Shown: positions 63,690 through 64,000 of the stretch, piece after piece
Layout: every line of letters begins with the position of its first letter
Position numbering within the stretch: the stretch's first letter is position 1
Assembly (NCBI RefSeq): GCF_000622085.1
Contig: NZ_JHWL01000018.1
Span: 24,109-88,108, forward strand
DNA length: 64,000 nt
Source: Butyrivibrio proteoclasticus P6B7
Lineage (GTDB): Bacteria; Bacillota; Clostridia; Lachnospirales; Lachnospiraceae
Direction: 5' to 3'
The notes under the pieces: generated by a model
What the model was told of the DNA's origin: nothing
What the model saw: the letters and a program-made list of their open reading frames with translations, nothing else
The model's database searches: none
Translations under genes and position numbers: made by a program

Positions 63690-64000
63690 TGACCCCCAAA
63701 AGTTAGACTTTTTAAGCGTAGCAGTTTATGGCTGCTACGCTGTTTTTATGCAGCCAAGAGGTTAAGCCTGTATTGAACAGGACTCATCCATCCTAGTTTT
63801 TCTTTTATTCTTTGTTCGTTGTAATACTTTATATATCGTTCTATTTCAGATTTCAATTCTTCGAAACTGTAATAAACCACACCATAATAGATTTCTTGTT
63901 TTAGCAAGCTGAAGAAATTCTCCATAACTGAATTATCTAGGCAATTACCTTTTCGTGACATGCTCTGGAAGATACGTTCTTGCTTCAGTCTATTCGAATA
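63690..64000 (-). mobile_element. IS3-family (IS150 group) insertion sequence, partial
   Basis: The element begins at 63690 with TGACCCCCAAAAGTTAGAC, a typical IS3-family terminal inverted repeat. It then has a hairpin (AGCGTAGCAG with CTGCTACGCT) and the 3' end of the transposase gene on the minus strand. The other end lies beyond the window. Confidence 0.85.
63746..64000 (-). CDS. IS3-family transposase OrfB, C-terminal part
   Basis: The visible 84 codons are the C-terminal end of a DDE-type IS3/IS150 transposase. They include SMSRKGNCLDNSVMENFF, where the Glu of VMENFF is the last residue of the DDE triad, followed by LLKQE and the YIKYYNEQRIKEKLG...SPVQYR ending. The frame is open to the window edge, so the gene continues upstream. 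It seems intact within the window. It would cut and join DNA for transposition of the element. Confidence 0.93.
   Translation of the reverse strand, partial: YSNRLKQERIFQSMSRKGNCLDNSVMENFFSLLKQEIYYGVVYYSFEELKSEIERYIKYYNEQRIKEKLGWMSPVQYRLNLLAA

Overview
The window looks like a chromosome segment of a low-to-moderate G+C Firmicute of the family Lachnospiraceae, most like Butyrivibrio or Pseudobutyrivibrio. The reasons are the AG-rich ribosome binding sites, the plant-polysaccharide genes (GH28, GH43, GH94 and lplABC/CUT1-type ABC transporters), a cellobiose phosphorylase very close in sequence to clostridial enzymes, and several small families typical of this group (DUF6465, DUF6106, YerC/YecD). 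The genus is inference. No rRNA, tRNA, prophage or CRISPR array was found.

Layout. 0.1-8.0 kb: a pectin-oligosaccharide locus with a binding protein, two permeases, an alpha/alpha-barrel glycosidase and a GH28 enzyme on the minus strand, then an AraC regulator divergent from a GH43 enzyme. 8.0-8.6 kb: a 602-bp fold-back element (copy 1). 8.7-10.2 kb: trigger factor with a long Lys/Thr/Ala repeat tail. 10.4-11.1 kb: an orphan immunity-like gene overlapping the 3' remnant of a lost gene. 11.3-13.1 kb: an unnamed predicted PD-(D/E)XK nuclease flanked on both sides by arrays of an exact 52-bp repeat. 13.1-18.9 kb: CYTH protein, DJ-1 protein, malQ-lacI, and tetR with a PfkB-like gene. 19-31 kb: housekeeping and signalling genes (DUF2225, glnS, GGDEF-EAL, guaB, lysC, hom, ACT regulator). 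31.3-38.8 kb: a six-gene surface-polysaccharide operon with the complete UDP-N-acetyl-L-fucosamine set plus a PseC-type aminotransferase. 39-43.4 kb: acyltransferase, GHKL kinase, 5'-3' exonuclease and small genes. 43.5-44.3 kb: a gene-free stretch with paired dyads around a promoter, a short terminated transcript, and a second 598-bp fold-back element in inverted orientation. 44.3-49.8 kb: a nucleotide-kinase-like gene and livFGMHJ. 50-53.7 kb: small orphans and an ABCG-like exporter. 53.9-61.4 kb: a cello-oligosaccharide locus (ABC transporter, LacI, cellobiose phosphorylase). 61.5-63.7 kb: bactofilin with a degenerate LytM protein, a cold-shock protein and a TrpR-like repressor. The window ends inside an IS3-family element.

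How the genes work together. Two uptake-and-cleavage modules (pectin at the left, cello-oligosaccharides at the right) and malQ each sit beside their own AraC or LacI regulator, with palindromic operators visible. The polysaccharide operon builds sugar nucleotides and starts a repeat unit, but lacks flippase and polymerase genes.

The most unusual content is non-coding. First, the 52-bp arrays around the nuclease-like gene consist of GGGYAA half-sites in alternating orientation exactly 26 bp apart. Second, two diverged fold-back elements keep perfect outer pairing although the paired sequence has changed. Third, the 9-mer AAAAGAGCT is strongly over-represented on both strands (20 hand-counted copies). 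The first two are the best candidates for an undescribed system.
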